Positions 8,814 through 16,712 of a stretch of 64,000 nt of DNA are shown here, in pieces. The stretch comes from GCA-2733415 sp965178655 (lineage in GTDB: Bacteria > Bacteroidota > Bacteroidia > Flavobacteriales > Flavobacteriaceae), in NCBI GenBank assembly GCA_965178655.1, contig OZ238266.1, positions 2,065,712 through 2,129,711 of the forward strand, read 5' to 3'. The position numbers and the translations under genes were made by a program. Position 1 is the stretch's first letter. Every line of letters starts with the position of its first letter. Under the pieces are notes generated by a model that was given only the letters and a program-made list of their open reading frames with translations, was not told where the DNA came from and made no database searches.

Positions 8814-8861
8814 TTTATCTAAAATCAATGTTAAAATAAAAACAAAAGTAAGATAAAATTG

Positions 8862-8869
8862 TATCTTGC
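8862..8869 (+). promoter_or_regulatory. Possible -7 element variant TATCTTGC
   Basis: TATCTTGC lies 17 bases before the ATG at 8887. It is one T short of the consensus TAnnTTTGC. The same eight bases precede two minus-strand genes (13643-13650 and 36817-36824). No clear TTG is seen upstream. Confidence 0.4.
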
Positions 8870-8886
8870 AGGCAAAATATATTCTA

Positions 8887-9849
8887 ATGACTAAAATGAT
8901 TAAAAATATAACCTTATGTCTGTTTGCAATAACATTGTTTTCATGCGATGATGACGAGACTACAGCAAGTGTAACGCCAGCAGTTCCTTTAGAAGAACAA
9001 GCACCTATAGATGATGCATTGCTAATAGAGTTTTTAAATGATAATTATTATAACGAAGAAGCATTTGCTAATGCAGATTTATTTGATTCAGGAGTATTTA
9101 ATCATGATATTTCTTTTTCAGAAACTGCTGAGGTAACTGGTTTAGATACTAACGGAGATGGTGTTATTGATGCATCAGACGCTGATAATACTACAGTGTT
9201 TAACAGACAAGCATTAATAGACTTGGTAGAAACAAAAGTAATTACAATTGATGATGTAGATCATAACTTATATATATTACGAGTAAACCAAGGTGGCGGA
9301 CTAGAACAACCAAAGTTTTGCGACTCTACATATATGGATTATAAAGGAATTAAACTTGATAAAGAAACATTTGATGCTTCGGTTAATCCAATTTGGTTAG
9401 ACTTGGTATTAACAATAAAAGGTTTTTCTGAATCTATTTCAGAATTTAATACAGCAGAAAGCTTTTCAAGTAATGGAGACGGAACTAATACCTTTGTAAA
9501 CTTTGGTAATGGTGCTGTTTTTATGCCATCAGGATTAGGATATTATGCTAATGGCTCAACAAGTATACCTGCATATTCGCCACTAGTGTTTACATTTAAA
9601 GTGTTTGATGCTGTTGAAAATACAGATCATGACAATGATGGTATTCCCTCTTATTTAGAAGACTTAAATGAAGACCGTATTTTAACCAATGATGACACCG
9701 ATAGTGATACAGTACCAAATTATAACGACATTAACGACGATAATGATCCACTATTAACTAAAGATGAAGATGTTGATGGTGATGGTGACCCGACTAACGA
9801 CGATACTGATGGTGATGGTATAGCAAACTACCTAGATTCAGATAGTTAA
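8887..9849 (+). CDS. FKBP-like lipoprotein with C-terminal calcium-binding repeats
   Basis: Exported lipoprotein of about 320 residues. The start is placed at ATG 8887 (a further ATG at 8896 is also possible); the upstream TTG at 8866 overlaps a promoter-like element. After the lipobox (ITLFSC) comes a low-complexity acidic linker. The middle region then reads like an FKBP-type peptidyl-prolyl isomerase: MDYKGIKLDKETFDAS, LTIKGFSESI and the C-terminal MPSGLGYYANGSTSIPAYSP followed by LVFTFKVFD. The last 65 residues are Asp-rich thrombospondin type 3-like repeats (DHDNDGIPSYLED, DTDGDGIANYLDS). FKBP identity rests on motif pattern only; catalytic residues are not all conserved, so it may be a binding domain rather than an enzyme. 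Confidence 0.72.
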   Translation: MTKMIKNITLCLFAITLFSCDDDETTASVTPAVPLEEQAPIDDALLIEFLNDNYYNEEAFANADLFDSGVFNHDISFSETAEVTGLDTNGDGVIDASDADNTTVFNRQALIDLVETKVITIDDVDHNLYILRVNQGGGLEQPKFCDSTYMDYKGIKLDKETFDASVNPIWLDLVLTIKGFSESISEFNTAESFSSNGDGTNTFVNFGNGAVFMPSGLGYYANGSTSIPAYSPLVFTFKVFDAVENTDHDNDGIPSYLEDLNEDRILTNDDTDSDTVPNYNDINDDNDPLLTKDEDVDGDGDPTNDDTDGDGIANYLDSDS

Positions 9850-9857
9850 TATTACAC

Positions 9858-9905
9858 TCTTATAACAAAAAAGCCTCGTATATACGAGGCTTTTTTGTTA
9901 TAAGA
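9858..9905. terminator. Bidirectional terminator, 48-bp perfect palindrome
   Basis: A perfect palindrome centred at 9881/9882 (core CCTCGTATATACGAGG) with flanking A6/T6 tracts lies between the convergent FKBP-like lipoprotein gene (+) and miaA (-). Confidence 0.85.
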
Positions 9906-9933
9906 ATATTCTCTTTTTAGAAGGAAAACCATT

Positions 9934-10845
9934 CTACATAAACTTGTTAATTTCGGTTAATATATTTTTTACTGGAGTCGTGTAATCAAACCAAATTGTA
10001 TCAGAGTTTTTCTTAAACCATGTTAGTTGTCGCTTTGCAAAACGACGTGTATTTTTTTTAATTTCAGCAATAGCAAAAGGAAGCTCCCATTCTCCTTCTA
10101 AAAACTTAAAAAGTTCTTTGTATCCAACCGTATTGAGGGCGTTTAAATCTTTAAAATCTGATAGGCTTTTAACTTCATCTAAAAGGCCTTTTTCCATCAT
10201 AATATCTACGCGCTTATTGATTCGCTCATAAATAAAAGCCCTTTCGGCAGTTAGTCCTATTGAGATAGTCTGAAAGTTACGTGGTGCTTTTGGAGCGTTT
10301 AAAAATGAAGAATACGGTTTTCCTGAAGCAATACAAACCTCTAAAGCTCTTGTTAAGCGTTGTGGGTTATCAATAGCTATTGTAGAATAACTAACGGGGT
10401 CAAGTGTTTGTAGTTGTTCTTGTAATGCTGTAATGCCTTCTGTTGTTAGTTGTTCTGTAAGATTGTCTCTAATTTGTTTAGGAACTTTCGGAAACACATC
10501 TAAACCATTGATAAGGGCGTTAACATACATTCCTGAGCCACCAACCATTATAACAACATCATGCTTTTTAAATAATGCATTTAGTGTGTCTAAGCCCTCT
10601 CTTTCAAAGTCGCCAATGCTATATGGTGTGATAACAGATTTGTTTTGTATAAAGTGATGTGGCACTTCTGTAAGCTCTTCAGAATCTGGCACAGCAGTAC
10701 CGATGGACATTTCTTTAAAAAACTGTCTAGAGTCACAAGAAATGATTTCAGTATTAAAATATTTAGCAAGCTGTATACTTAAAGCTGTTTTTCCGATGGC
10801 TGTGGGACCAACGATACTAATAAGGTATTTCTTTTTTGAGGTCAT
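9934..10845 (-). CDS. miaA: tRNA dimethylallyltransferase
   Basis: Transfers a dimethylallyl group to N6 of adenosine 37 in tRNAs reading UNN codons. The 303 residues match the family, with the P-loop GPTAIGKT (residues 13-20), the substrate-specificity block CDSRQFFKEMSIGTA, the MVGGSGMYVNAL motif, and the C-terminal TRRFAKRQLTWFKK. It is the third gene of a tight minus-strand cluster after the exonuclease/GIY-YIG protein and the ion channel (gaps of 11 and 13 bases), probably one operon; no functional link among the three is evident. It ends at the palindromic terminator. Confidence 0.97.
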   Translation of the reverse strand: MTSKKKYLISIVGPTAIGKTALSIQLAKYFNTEIISCDSRQFFKEMSIGTAVPDSEELTEVPHHFIQNKSVITPYSIGDFEREGLDTLNALFKKHDVVIMVGGSGMYVNALINGLDVFPKVPKQIRDNLTEQLTTEGITALQEQLQTLDPVSYSTIAIDNPQRLTRALEVCIASGKPYSSFLNAPKAPRNFQTISIGLTAERAFIYERINKRVDIMMEKGLLDEVKSLSDFKDLNALNTVGYKELFKFLEGEWELPFAIAEIKKNTRRFAKRQLTWFKKNSDTIWFDYTTPVKNILTEINKFM

Positions 10846-10858
10846 TTTTTACAAATGA

Positions 10859-11686
10859 TTATATATGTAGTTCATGTCCGCAATCATGACAAAATTGAGC
10901 GTCATCTAAATGTGTAGATTCACTACAGTTAGGACAATTTTGTGTGTTTAGTGATGTTGTGCTTTCTTTTGTCATTTCGGCACTTACTATTCCTGTAGGA
11001 ACGGCGATAATAGCATATCCTAAAATCATAATAATAGACGCAATAAACTGACCTAAAGGTGTTGCAGGAGCAATATCTCCATAGCCAACCGTGGTTAAGG
11101 TAACTATAGCCCAATATACACTTCTTGGAATACTTGTAAACCCGCTTTGAGCACCACCTTCAATCATATACATGATAGCACCTAGAATAATACACAGCAT
11201 AAATACTGCTAATAAAAACACTGCTATTTTTGCTTTGCTTGCTTTAAGGGCTTTGACCATTTGATTGCCTTCTCCGATAAATCGGGCAAGTTTTAAGATT
11301 CTAAATACGCGTAATAATCGTAAGGCGCGTAGGGCAATTAAGGCATTAGTTCCAACAAAAAAGAATGATAAATATTTTGGTATGGTAGATAAAAGATCTA
11401 TAACACCGTAAAAACTAAATATATATTGACTCGGCTTTTTAATCGATATAATTCGTGCAAAATATTCAATTGTAAATAATGCAGTAATAACCCATTCTGC
11501 TATAGATAACTCTTTTTGATATACGGTTGCTATACTTGCAACACTTTCTAGCATTACAACAACAATACTAATTAGTATTAATATAAGTAATATAATATCA
11601 AACCATTTTCCGGTGGGTGTATCGGCTTCATAAATAATTTCATGAAGTTTTGTTTTCCAATGGGGATTTTTCGTTTTTCTTTTCAA
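10859..11686 (-). CDS. Voltage-gated-type potassium channel with C-terminal zinc ribbon
   Basis: Six-transmembrane ion channel of 275 residues in the inner membrane. S1 starts near residue 30 (hydrophobic ILLILILISIVVVML). S4 carries regularly spaced arginines (RALRLLRVFRILKLARFI, about residues 120-137). The selectivity filter TTVGYGD lies near residue 200, between the pore helix and S6, and marks it as K+-selective. After S6 there is a short tail with two CxxC pairs (CPNC and CHDC, about 20 residues apart), a zinc-ribbon-like element not usual in compact bacterial Kv channels. It lies between the exonuclease gene and miaA in one operon. Confidence 0.9.
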   Translation of the reverse strand: MKRKTKNPHWKTKLHEIIYEADTPTGKWFDIILLILILISIVVVMLESVASIATVYQKELSIAEWVITALFTIEYFARIISIKKPSQYIFSFYGVIDLLSTIPKYLSFFFVGTNALIALRALRLLRVFRILKLARFIGEGNQMVKALKASKAKIAVFLLAVFMLCIILGAIMYMIEGGAQSGFTSIPRSVYWAIVTLTTVGYGDIAPATPLGQFIASIIMILGYAIIAVPTGIVSAEMTKESTTSLNTQNCPNCSESTHLDDAQFCHDCGHELHI

Positions 11687-11697
11687 TTAATAAAGAT

Positions 11698-13029
11698 TTA
11701 TACGTTTTGTAAAGGTATAATTTTTTTTACTTTTTTTCTTCGCAAATAACTCTGTATTATGTGTATTGCCTTTGCGCTATCATTCATAGGGGTGATAAGC
11801 TCTTTTAAAATGGATAATTTATTGATTTGATAGTTTAATTGGCAAAATCCATATCCTTTAAAAATACCGTTTTCAATTAAAAGTACACTTTGTTCATTAG
11901 GTGTTCGTCCGTAGTCAAGAATACTAATGTTTAGATATTTTAAGTGGTATTCTTCTAAAAATGTATTTACCCGATTGTTGTATGTGTTTGTGTCTTCGGT
12001 AGTTTGTGGTAAAAGAGGAGTGTTTATCTTATTTACAGCGCTACATAGGTTGTATTTATTGGTAACTTTGGTTAAAAATAAATTTGCTTCAGCACTTGAT
12101 GTAAATAACGTAATTGCTTTTTTTCGACCATCAATTTTTCCTATATAAATACTATAGTATCCTTGCTCGTTTAATTGTTTGTATGCACCAAAATAAAATA
12201 CTTGTTGTCGTTTTTTACTATTGAGTATAGGTTTGTTTTCGGCGAGTTCATGCTGTTCTTTAATAATATTAACAAGAGCACTCCCAGTTTTTTCATAACG
12301 TACGTGGGTAACTTTTTGCTGAATGCTTTTTGCAATTCTACTTTGTCCTATAAAAAGCTGTCTAACGCCTTTTTTTATGTTTTTATGTTTGCCAATGTAT
12401 ATAATTTTACCATCGGATTGTTGTATGTAATACACACCCATTTTATTGGGTAACTCATCAAGTATATTATTGAATTTTACAGGTGTGTTAGGGTTTGTGT
12501 GTTCTTTAATACTGCTGTTAATAATGTCTTTACTACTGTCTTTGTCTAATAATAATTTAAACAGTTTAACGGTAGCAAGGGCGTCTCCTGAGGCGCGATG
12601 GCGATCGCTTAGTGGTATTCCTAAGGCTTTAACCAATACACCTAAGCTGTATTTTTCTTGATTAGGAAGTAGTTTTTTACTTAGCTCAACTGTGCATAGT
12701 GTTTTGCGTGTAAAATCATATCCAAGTCGTCTGAACTCGGTACGTAAAATCCGATAATCAAAAGAGGTATTGTGGGCTATAAGAATGCAGTTTTCGGTAA
12801 TTTCAACAATGCGTTTTGCGACGTCGTGAAATTTGGGTGCATTGCGAAGCATCTTGTTGTTTATTCCGGTAAGTCGTACAACAAAAGGTTGTATGTCTTT
12901 TTCAGGATTAACCAAAGAAATGAATTGGTCAACAATTTCATGACCATCATATTTATAAATGGCAATTTCGGTAATGCCTTCTTCGTTAAATTTACCTCCT
13001 GTGGTTTCTATATCTACTACTGCGTACAA
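11698..13029 (-). CDS. DnaQ-like exonuclease fused to a GIY-YIG domain
   Basis: Two-domain nuclease of 443 residues. Residues 1-160 are a DEDDh 3'-5' exonuclease of the DNA polymerase III epsilon type: D6 and E8 in DIETTGG, D91 in HNTSFDYR, H144 and D149 in HRASGD. About residues 190-270 form a GIY-YIG nuclease domain (MGVYYIQQ and KIIYIGKHKN) like that of Cho/UvrC. The remaining 170 residues are unassigned. This arrangement is known in bacteria as a DnaQ-Cho-type fusion and suggests a role in DNA repair. It is the first gene of the operon with the ion channel and miaA; a TAttTTTG element lies 20 bases upstream. Confidence 0.88.
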   Translation of the reverse strand: MYAVVDIETTGGKFNEEGITEIAIYKYDGHEIVDQFISLVNPEKDIQPFVVRLTGINNKMLRNAPKFHDVAKRIVEITENCILIAHNTSFDYRILRTEFRRLGYDFTRKTLCTVELSKKLLPNQEKYSLGVLVKALGIPLSDRHRASGDALATVKLFKLLLDKDSSKDIINSSIKEHTNPNTPVKFNNILDELPNKMGVYYIQQSDGKIIYIGKHKNIKKGVRQLFIGQSRIAKSIQQKVTHVRYEKTGSALVNIIKEQHELAENKPILNSKKRQQVFYFGAYKQLNEQGYYSIYIGKIDGRKKAITLFTSSAEANLFLTKVTNKYNLCSAVNKINTPLLPQTTEDTNTYNNRVNTFLEEYHLKYLNISILDYGRTPNEQSVLLIENGIFKGYGFCQLNYQINKLSILKELITPMNDSAKAIHIIQSYLRRKKVKKIIPLQNV

Positions 13030-13048
13030 ACTATGTGTAATTAGTGTT

Positions 13049-13056
13049 CAAAAATA
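13049..13056 (-). promoter_or_regulatory. -7 promoter element of the exonuclease/channel/miaA operon
   Basis: The minus strand reads TATTTTTG, matching TAnnTTTG, 19 bases before the start codon. The -33 TTG is not clear. Confidence 0.5.
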
Positions 13057-13174
13057 CAGTTTTTATTTGAATCGTAAGGTGATAGCCAATGGTTTAATCT
13101 AAAAGGCTTTACTTTATTTATGTGACCTAATATAACAGCGGTCATTTGTTATAAATGTTGGAGTAGGTTCAAAA

Positions 13175-13204
13175 AAAAGCCACGTTATTACTAACGTGGC
13201 TTTT
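13175..13204. terminator. Intrinsic terminator of the small membrane protein gene
   Basis: A 13-bp stem (AAAAGCCACGTTA and its complement) with loop TTAC and flanking A/T tracts lies 18 bases past the stop of the gene at 13223. The rest of the 13057-13222 gap shows no other feature. Confidence 0.8.
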
Positions 13205-13222
13205 ATAGAAATAGGCTTATAT

Positions 13223-13612
13223 CTAAGCTTTGCTATGAACAAGACTTGCTACAGCACCCATTAAAGCGTAATACACCATGCATAATACACCGGCAATTAA
13301 CATTTGTTTCATATCTCCTCCATGTACGGCCATATCAATAATACCGCTTCCAAATCCTATGAGTATACCAACCCATAATCCAAATGTAGCACCATTCATG
13401 ATGCTATGGTCTTCACCAGCCCATTTTGCATAAATTACTGAAAATGCAAATGCTAAAATTAAGCAACCAACTGCTAGAGTACCCATACATGGTTCAGCAG
13501 CGTCTGCGTGTTCCATAATCATAGATCCAATAATGTCAAACACTAAGTAACCTCCAAAGAAGGCCCATATAGTTGTTGCAACTGTTGATAATAAATTTGT
13601 TTTTGAAAACAT
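13223..13612 (-). CDS. Small four-helix membrane protein of unknown function
   Basis: I do not recognise a family. The 129-residue protein has about four hydrophobic segments (near residues 10-32, 42-62, 72-95 and 103-125) separated by short loops, one acidic and histidine-containing (MEHADAAEPC). Glycine-rich helices (GLWVGILIGFGSG) suggest close helix packing. It is monocistronic: its own terminator follows, and a TATCTTGC element (13643-13650) with a TTTTG about 22 bases further upstream could be its promoter. It may be an integral inner-membrane protein; nothing in the sequence indicates a substrate or partner. Confidence 0.75.
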   Translation of the reverse strand: MFSKTNLLSTVATTIWAFFGGYLVFDIIGSMIMEHADAAEPCMGTLAVGCLILAFAFSVIYAKWAGEDHSIMNGATFGLWVGILIGFGSGIIDMAVHGGDMKQMLIAGVLCMVYYALMGAVASLVHSKA

Positions 13613-13642
13613 AATAAAATAGTTTTTTTGGTTAATAGACTA

Positions 13643-13675
13643 GCAAGATACACGATTTATATATGTGAAAAACAA
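13643..13675 (-). promoter_or_regulatory. Possible promoter of the small membrane protein gene
   Basis: On the minus strand TTG (13675-13673), 22 bases, then TATCTTGC (13650-13643), 30 bases before the ATG. The -7 element is the one-T-short variant also seen at 8862 and 36817. The remaining intergenic sequence up to 13849 shows no feature. Confidence 0.4.
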
Positions 13676-13849
13676 AACCCAATTTAAGTATACTTACTTT
13701 AGTTGTTTATAACCTTGTTAAACCTAATGTAGATAAGGGAGTTGTTGTTGAAAACTATTTTGAATAAAATCTTAATTTTTTAAGAATACAGCAACAAACA
13801 GACTTGTTATGCGAGAATACAATAAAAATAGAGGTGTTTTTTTAAGGAA

Positions 13850-14509
13850 TTATCTAATTCCAAAAATAGTGCTTCCAATTCTAACCATGTTACTTCCTCT
13901 ACTAATAGCTAGTTTATAGTCGCCACTCATACCCATTGAAAGTGTTTTTATATTACAGTTAGGCATTTTTAGTGATTCTAATTTTTCAAAAATAGTTTTA
14001 AGTTTATTGAACTCTGAGGAGACTTGCTCGGAATTTTTGGTAAATGTGGCCATACCCATTAATCCTATAATGTTTATGTTTTCTAATGTTTTAAATTGTT
14101 GGGAGTTTAAAATATCGGAGATTTGAATAGCATTCATTCCAAATTTTTTTTCTTCTGTAGCAATTTTCACCTGTAATAAGCAATTAATAATACGTTGGTG
14201 TTTTTTAGCTTGCTTGTTAATTTCAACTAATAATTTTAAATTATCAACTGCATGAATTAAAGAAACATAGGCAGCCATATCTTTAACCTTATTTCGTTGT
14301 ACATGACCAATCATGTGCCATTGTATATCTTTAGGTAAAGCTTGATGTTTTTCCTTTAGCTCTTGTATTTTGTTTTCTCCAAAGATGCGTTGCCCGGTAG
14401 CATAGGCTTCTTGAATAGCTTCAATAGGTTTTGTTTTAGATACTGCTACTAATGTGACGTGATTGGGAATGCTATGCTTTATAGCGGTTATGTTTTTGGT
14501 AATGGACAT
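13850..14509 (-). CDS. YggS-family PLP homeostasis protein
   Basis: Single-domain PLP-binding protein of the alanine racemase N-terminal fold that keeps free pyridoxal phosphate in balance. With the start at 14509 it is 219 residues; an ATG at 14524 overlaps the upstream gene by 11 bases and is also possible. The PLP lysine is in LVAVSKTKP (K25). Other family blocks are IFGENKIQEL, WHMIGHVQRNK and LSMGMSGDYKLAI near the phosphate-binding C-terminus, ending with RIGSTIFG. It is the last gene of a four-gene minus-strand operon beginning at 17681. Confidence 0.92.
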   Translation of the reverse strand: MSITKNITAIKHSIPNHVTLVAVSKTKPIEAIQEAYATGQRIFGENKIQELKEKHQALPKDIQWHMIGHVQRNKVKDMAAYVSLIHAVDNLKLLVEINKQAKKHQRIINCLLQVKIATEEKKFGMNAIQISDILNSQQFKTLENINIIGLMGMATFTKNSEQVSSEFNKLKTIFEKLESLKMPNCNIKTLSMGMSGDYKLAISRGSNMVRIGSTIFGIR

Positions 14510-14513
14510 AGTA

Positions 14514-15746
14514 TTAAAACTCATAAATGGTTAATCCGCTTCGTAATTTAGGCTCAATATAAGTGCTCTTTGGTGGCATTTTTAGGCCTTGATCTGCAAT
14601 AGCTTTCATTTGAGAAATATGTATAGGGAGCGTGCCAAAGGCCACTTTAAAGTCTTTGTTATCTACTTTTTCTTTTAATTCAGAAATATCATTTGTTCCG
14701 GGTAGGTAATCAATACGTGTATTGTTTCTTAAGTCGGTGATGCCTAGTATTGGATTTAAAATTAAATCATATAATATTTGGGTGTCTAGTGCTTCTAGTG
14801 CTGTTGCAAATGTATATTTTGATTTTCTTAAATATAGCGAATAAAATTCACCGTCTAAATACATGCTAAAATGATGTTTTTTACTAGGCGTATATGTGTG
14901 TATACCTCTGTTTTCTATTCTAAAGTTGTTGTCTAATAATATTAAAAACTCTTTTTTAGTAAGTCCGTTTAAATCGCTAATAAGTCTGTAAAATTCATAT
15001 ATCTTTAAGTCGTCTTCTGGAATAAGGTAACTCATAAAGTAATTCTGACGAAGTCCAGGGACAAACGCGCCATCTTTTTTATAGTCTTGTGCTAACAAGT
15101 GAGATGATGCTGTTCTATGATGTCCGTCAGCAATATAAAGCGATTCCATTTTAGAAAATTCTTGTTGAATGCAATTTTCATGTGTAGGATTATCAATAAG
15201 CCATAAGTGGTGTGTTACCCTATCTGTTGTAGAAAACTCATAGTCTGAACGGTTTTCCATGATATCTCTAAATAGGCTACTCAGGGTATTGTTATTGGGA
15301 TAAGTTAGTAGTACGGGTTCGGTATTAAAGCCTACCTCGTTTAGGTAATCTTTAAAGAGAATCTCTCGTTCTTCTATGGTGTTTTCGTGTGTTTTAATTC
15401 GGTTTTCTTCGTAATCTTTTATAGCTGTAGCGCCAATAATACCACAAAAAGTATGTGTTCTGGTGGTCATTTTATACAAGGCAAATTGTGCTTTACTATC
15501 TTCCTTCAAAAACCCTTCGTCCTTAAACTCAAGGTATCTGTTACGAACCATTTTAAAACGCTCTTTTCCTGAGAATTTTTGTTCAAATTTATACCCAGGG
15601 TTTAAAATGTGTAAAAAAGAATAAGGATTGTTTTTTAATCTAAATGCTAGCCCTTCTTTGTTGTAAATATGATACGAACGAGACACAACCAAATTGGCTT
15701 TGTCTCGTGTAGGACGCACTGCTTTAAAAGGAATTACTACTGCCAT
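14514..15746 (-). CDS. DUF1015 family protein
   Basis: Uncharacterised conserved cytosolic protein of 410 residues. It has the family's N-terminal block (IPFKAVRPTRDKANLVVSRS), SFLHILNPGYKF, and the central ADGHHRTASS motif, resembling a nucleotide-processing or Ser/phosphate site. The family is often found beside amino acid or acyl-CoA metabolism genes, and it has been linked in annotation to a serine kinase-like activity, which I cannot confirm from the sequence. Here it lies 10 bases after 3-hydroxybutyryl-CoA dehydrogenase and is directly followed by YggS, so the four genes probably share one transcript. Confidence 0.9.
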   Translation of the reverse strand: MAVVIPFKAVRPTRDKANLVVSRSYHIYNKEGLAFRLKNNPYSFLHILNPGYKFEQKFSGKERFKMVRNRYLEFKDEGFLKEDSKAQFALYKMTTRTHTFCGIIGATAIKDYEENRIKTHENTIEEREILFKDYLNEVGFNTEPVLLTYPNNNTLSSLFRDIMENRSDYEFSTTDRVTHHLWLIDNPTHENCIQQEFSKMESLYIADGHHRTASSHLLAQDYKKDGAFVPGLRQNYFMSYLIPEDDLKIYEFYRLISDLNGLTKKEFLILLDNNFRIENRGIHTYTPSKKHHFSMYLDGEFYSLYLRKSKYTFATALEALDTQILYDLILNPILGITDLRNNTRIDYLPGTNDISELKEKVDNKDFKVAFGTLPIHISQMKAIADQGLKMPPKSTYIEPKLRSGLTIYEF

Positions 15747-15756
15747 TTAGCTATAA

Positions 15757-16644
15757 TTAGGTAAACATTTTAGCAACAGTTTCTGCTTTTTTACTTTGTG
15801 AGTAATCGTAAAAACCTTCTCCTGATTTAACACCTAATTTACCAGCATTTACCATGTTTACTAATAGTGGACATGGTGCGTATTTTGGATTTTTAAAGCC
15901 ATTATACATCACATTTAATATTGATAAGCAAACATCTAATCCAATAAAATCTGCTAGTTGTAATGGCCCCATAGGGTGCGCCATACCTAATTTCATTACG
16001 GTATCTATTTCATTTACACCAGCAACACCGTTATAAAGTGTTTCAATTGCTTCATTTAGCATTGGCATTAAAATTCTATTGGCAACAAACCCTGGGTAGT
16101 CATTTACTTCAGTTGGTGTTTTTCCTAGTTTTTTAGAAATATTCATGATGATTTCTGTCACCTCATCAGAAGTGTTGTATCCTCTAATAATTTCTACCAA
16201 TTTCATAATTGGTACAGGGTTCATAAAGTGCATTCCAATAACCATTTCGGGTCTGTTAGTTACTGCTGCAATTTCAGTAATTGAAATAGAAGAGGTGTTG
16301 GTTGCCAAGATGGTATCATCCGGACAAAGTTCACTAAGGTCTCTAAAAATTTTTAATTTTAAATCTAGGTTTTCTGTGGCAGCTTCCACAACTAAACTTG
16401 CATACTCAACACCTTCTTGTATTGAGGTGTATGTAGTAATGTTTGAAAGTGTTTGATTTTTGTCGTCTTCTGTAATACGACCTTTACTAACCATACGATC
16501 AAGGTTTTTAGTAATGGTTGCAATACCTCTATCTAGAGACGCTTGAGAAATATCTATTAATTGTACTTTATAGTCGCTTTGTGCAAAGGTATGTGCAATA
16601 CCGTTACCCATTGTTCCAGCGCCAATTACAGCTACGTTTTTCAT
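15757..16644 (-). CDS. 3-hydroxybutyryl-CoA dehydrogenase
   Basis: NAD(P)-dependent oxidation/reduction of 3-hydroxyacyl-CoA, for fatty acid or amino acid breakdown or acetoacetyl-CoA reduction. The 295 residues match the stand-alone PaaH/Hbd family. The Rossmann motif VIGAGTMGNGIAHTFA is at the N-terminus. NTSSISITEIA and GMHFMNPVPIMKLVE contain the conserved Ser and catalytic His, and the C-terminal domain has the typical HPMGPLQLADFIGLDVC. No thiolase or crotonase is adjacent. It is the second gene of the operon, 68 bases after the Gfo/Idh oxidoreductase gene. Confidence 0.94.
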   Translation of the reverse strand: MKNVAVIGAGTMGNGIAHTFAQSDYKVQLIDISQASLDRGIATITKNLDRMVSKGRITEDDKNQTLSNITTYTSIQEGVEYASLVVEAATENLDLKLKIFRDLSELCPDDTILATNTSSISITEIAAVTNRPEMVIGMHFMNPVPIMKLVEIIRGYNTSDEVTEIIMNISKKLGKTPTEVNDYPGFVANRILMPMLNEAIETLYNGVAGVNEIDTVMKLGMAHPMGPLQLADFIGLDVCLSILNVMYNGFKNPKYAPCPLLVNMVNAGKLGVKSGEGFYDYSQSKKAETVAKMFT

Positions 16645-16712
16645 GTGTTTAATTTTTATTGGTTTATATGTATCTTCCGTATAGTTATTGGAGTTACATG
16701 GTTTAGATTGGT

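Noticed and set aside
8866..8868. TTG start for the FKBP-like lipoprotein
   Set aside because: It overlaps a promoter-like element and would place eight polar residues before a good lipoprotein signal.
13613..13849. Possible small gene or RNA in the gap before yggS
   Set aside because: Short frames only, no conserved motif and no clear hairpin beyond AT-rich pairing.
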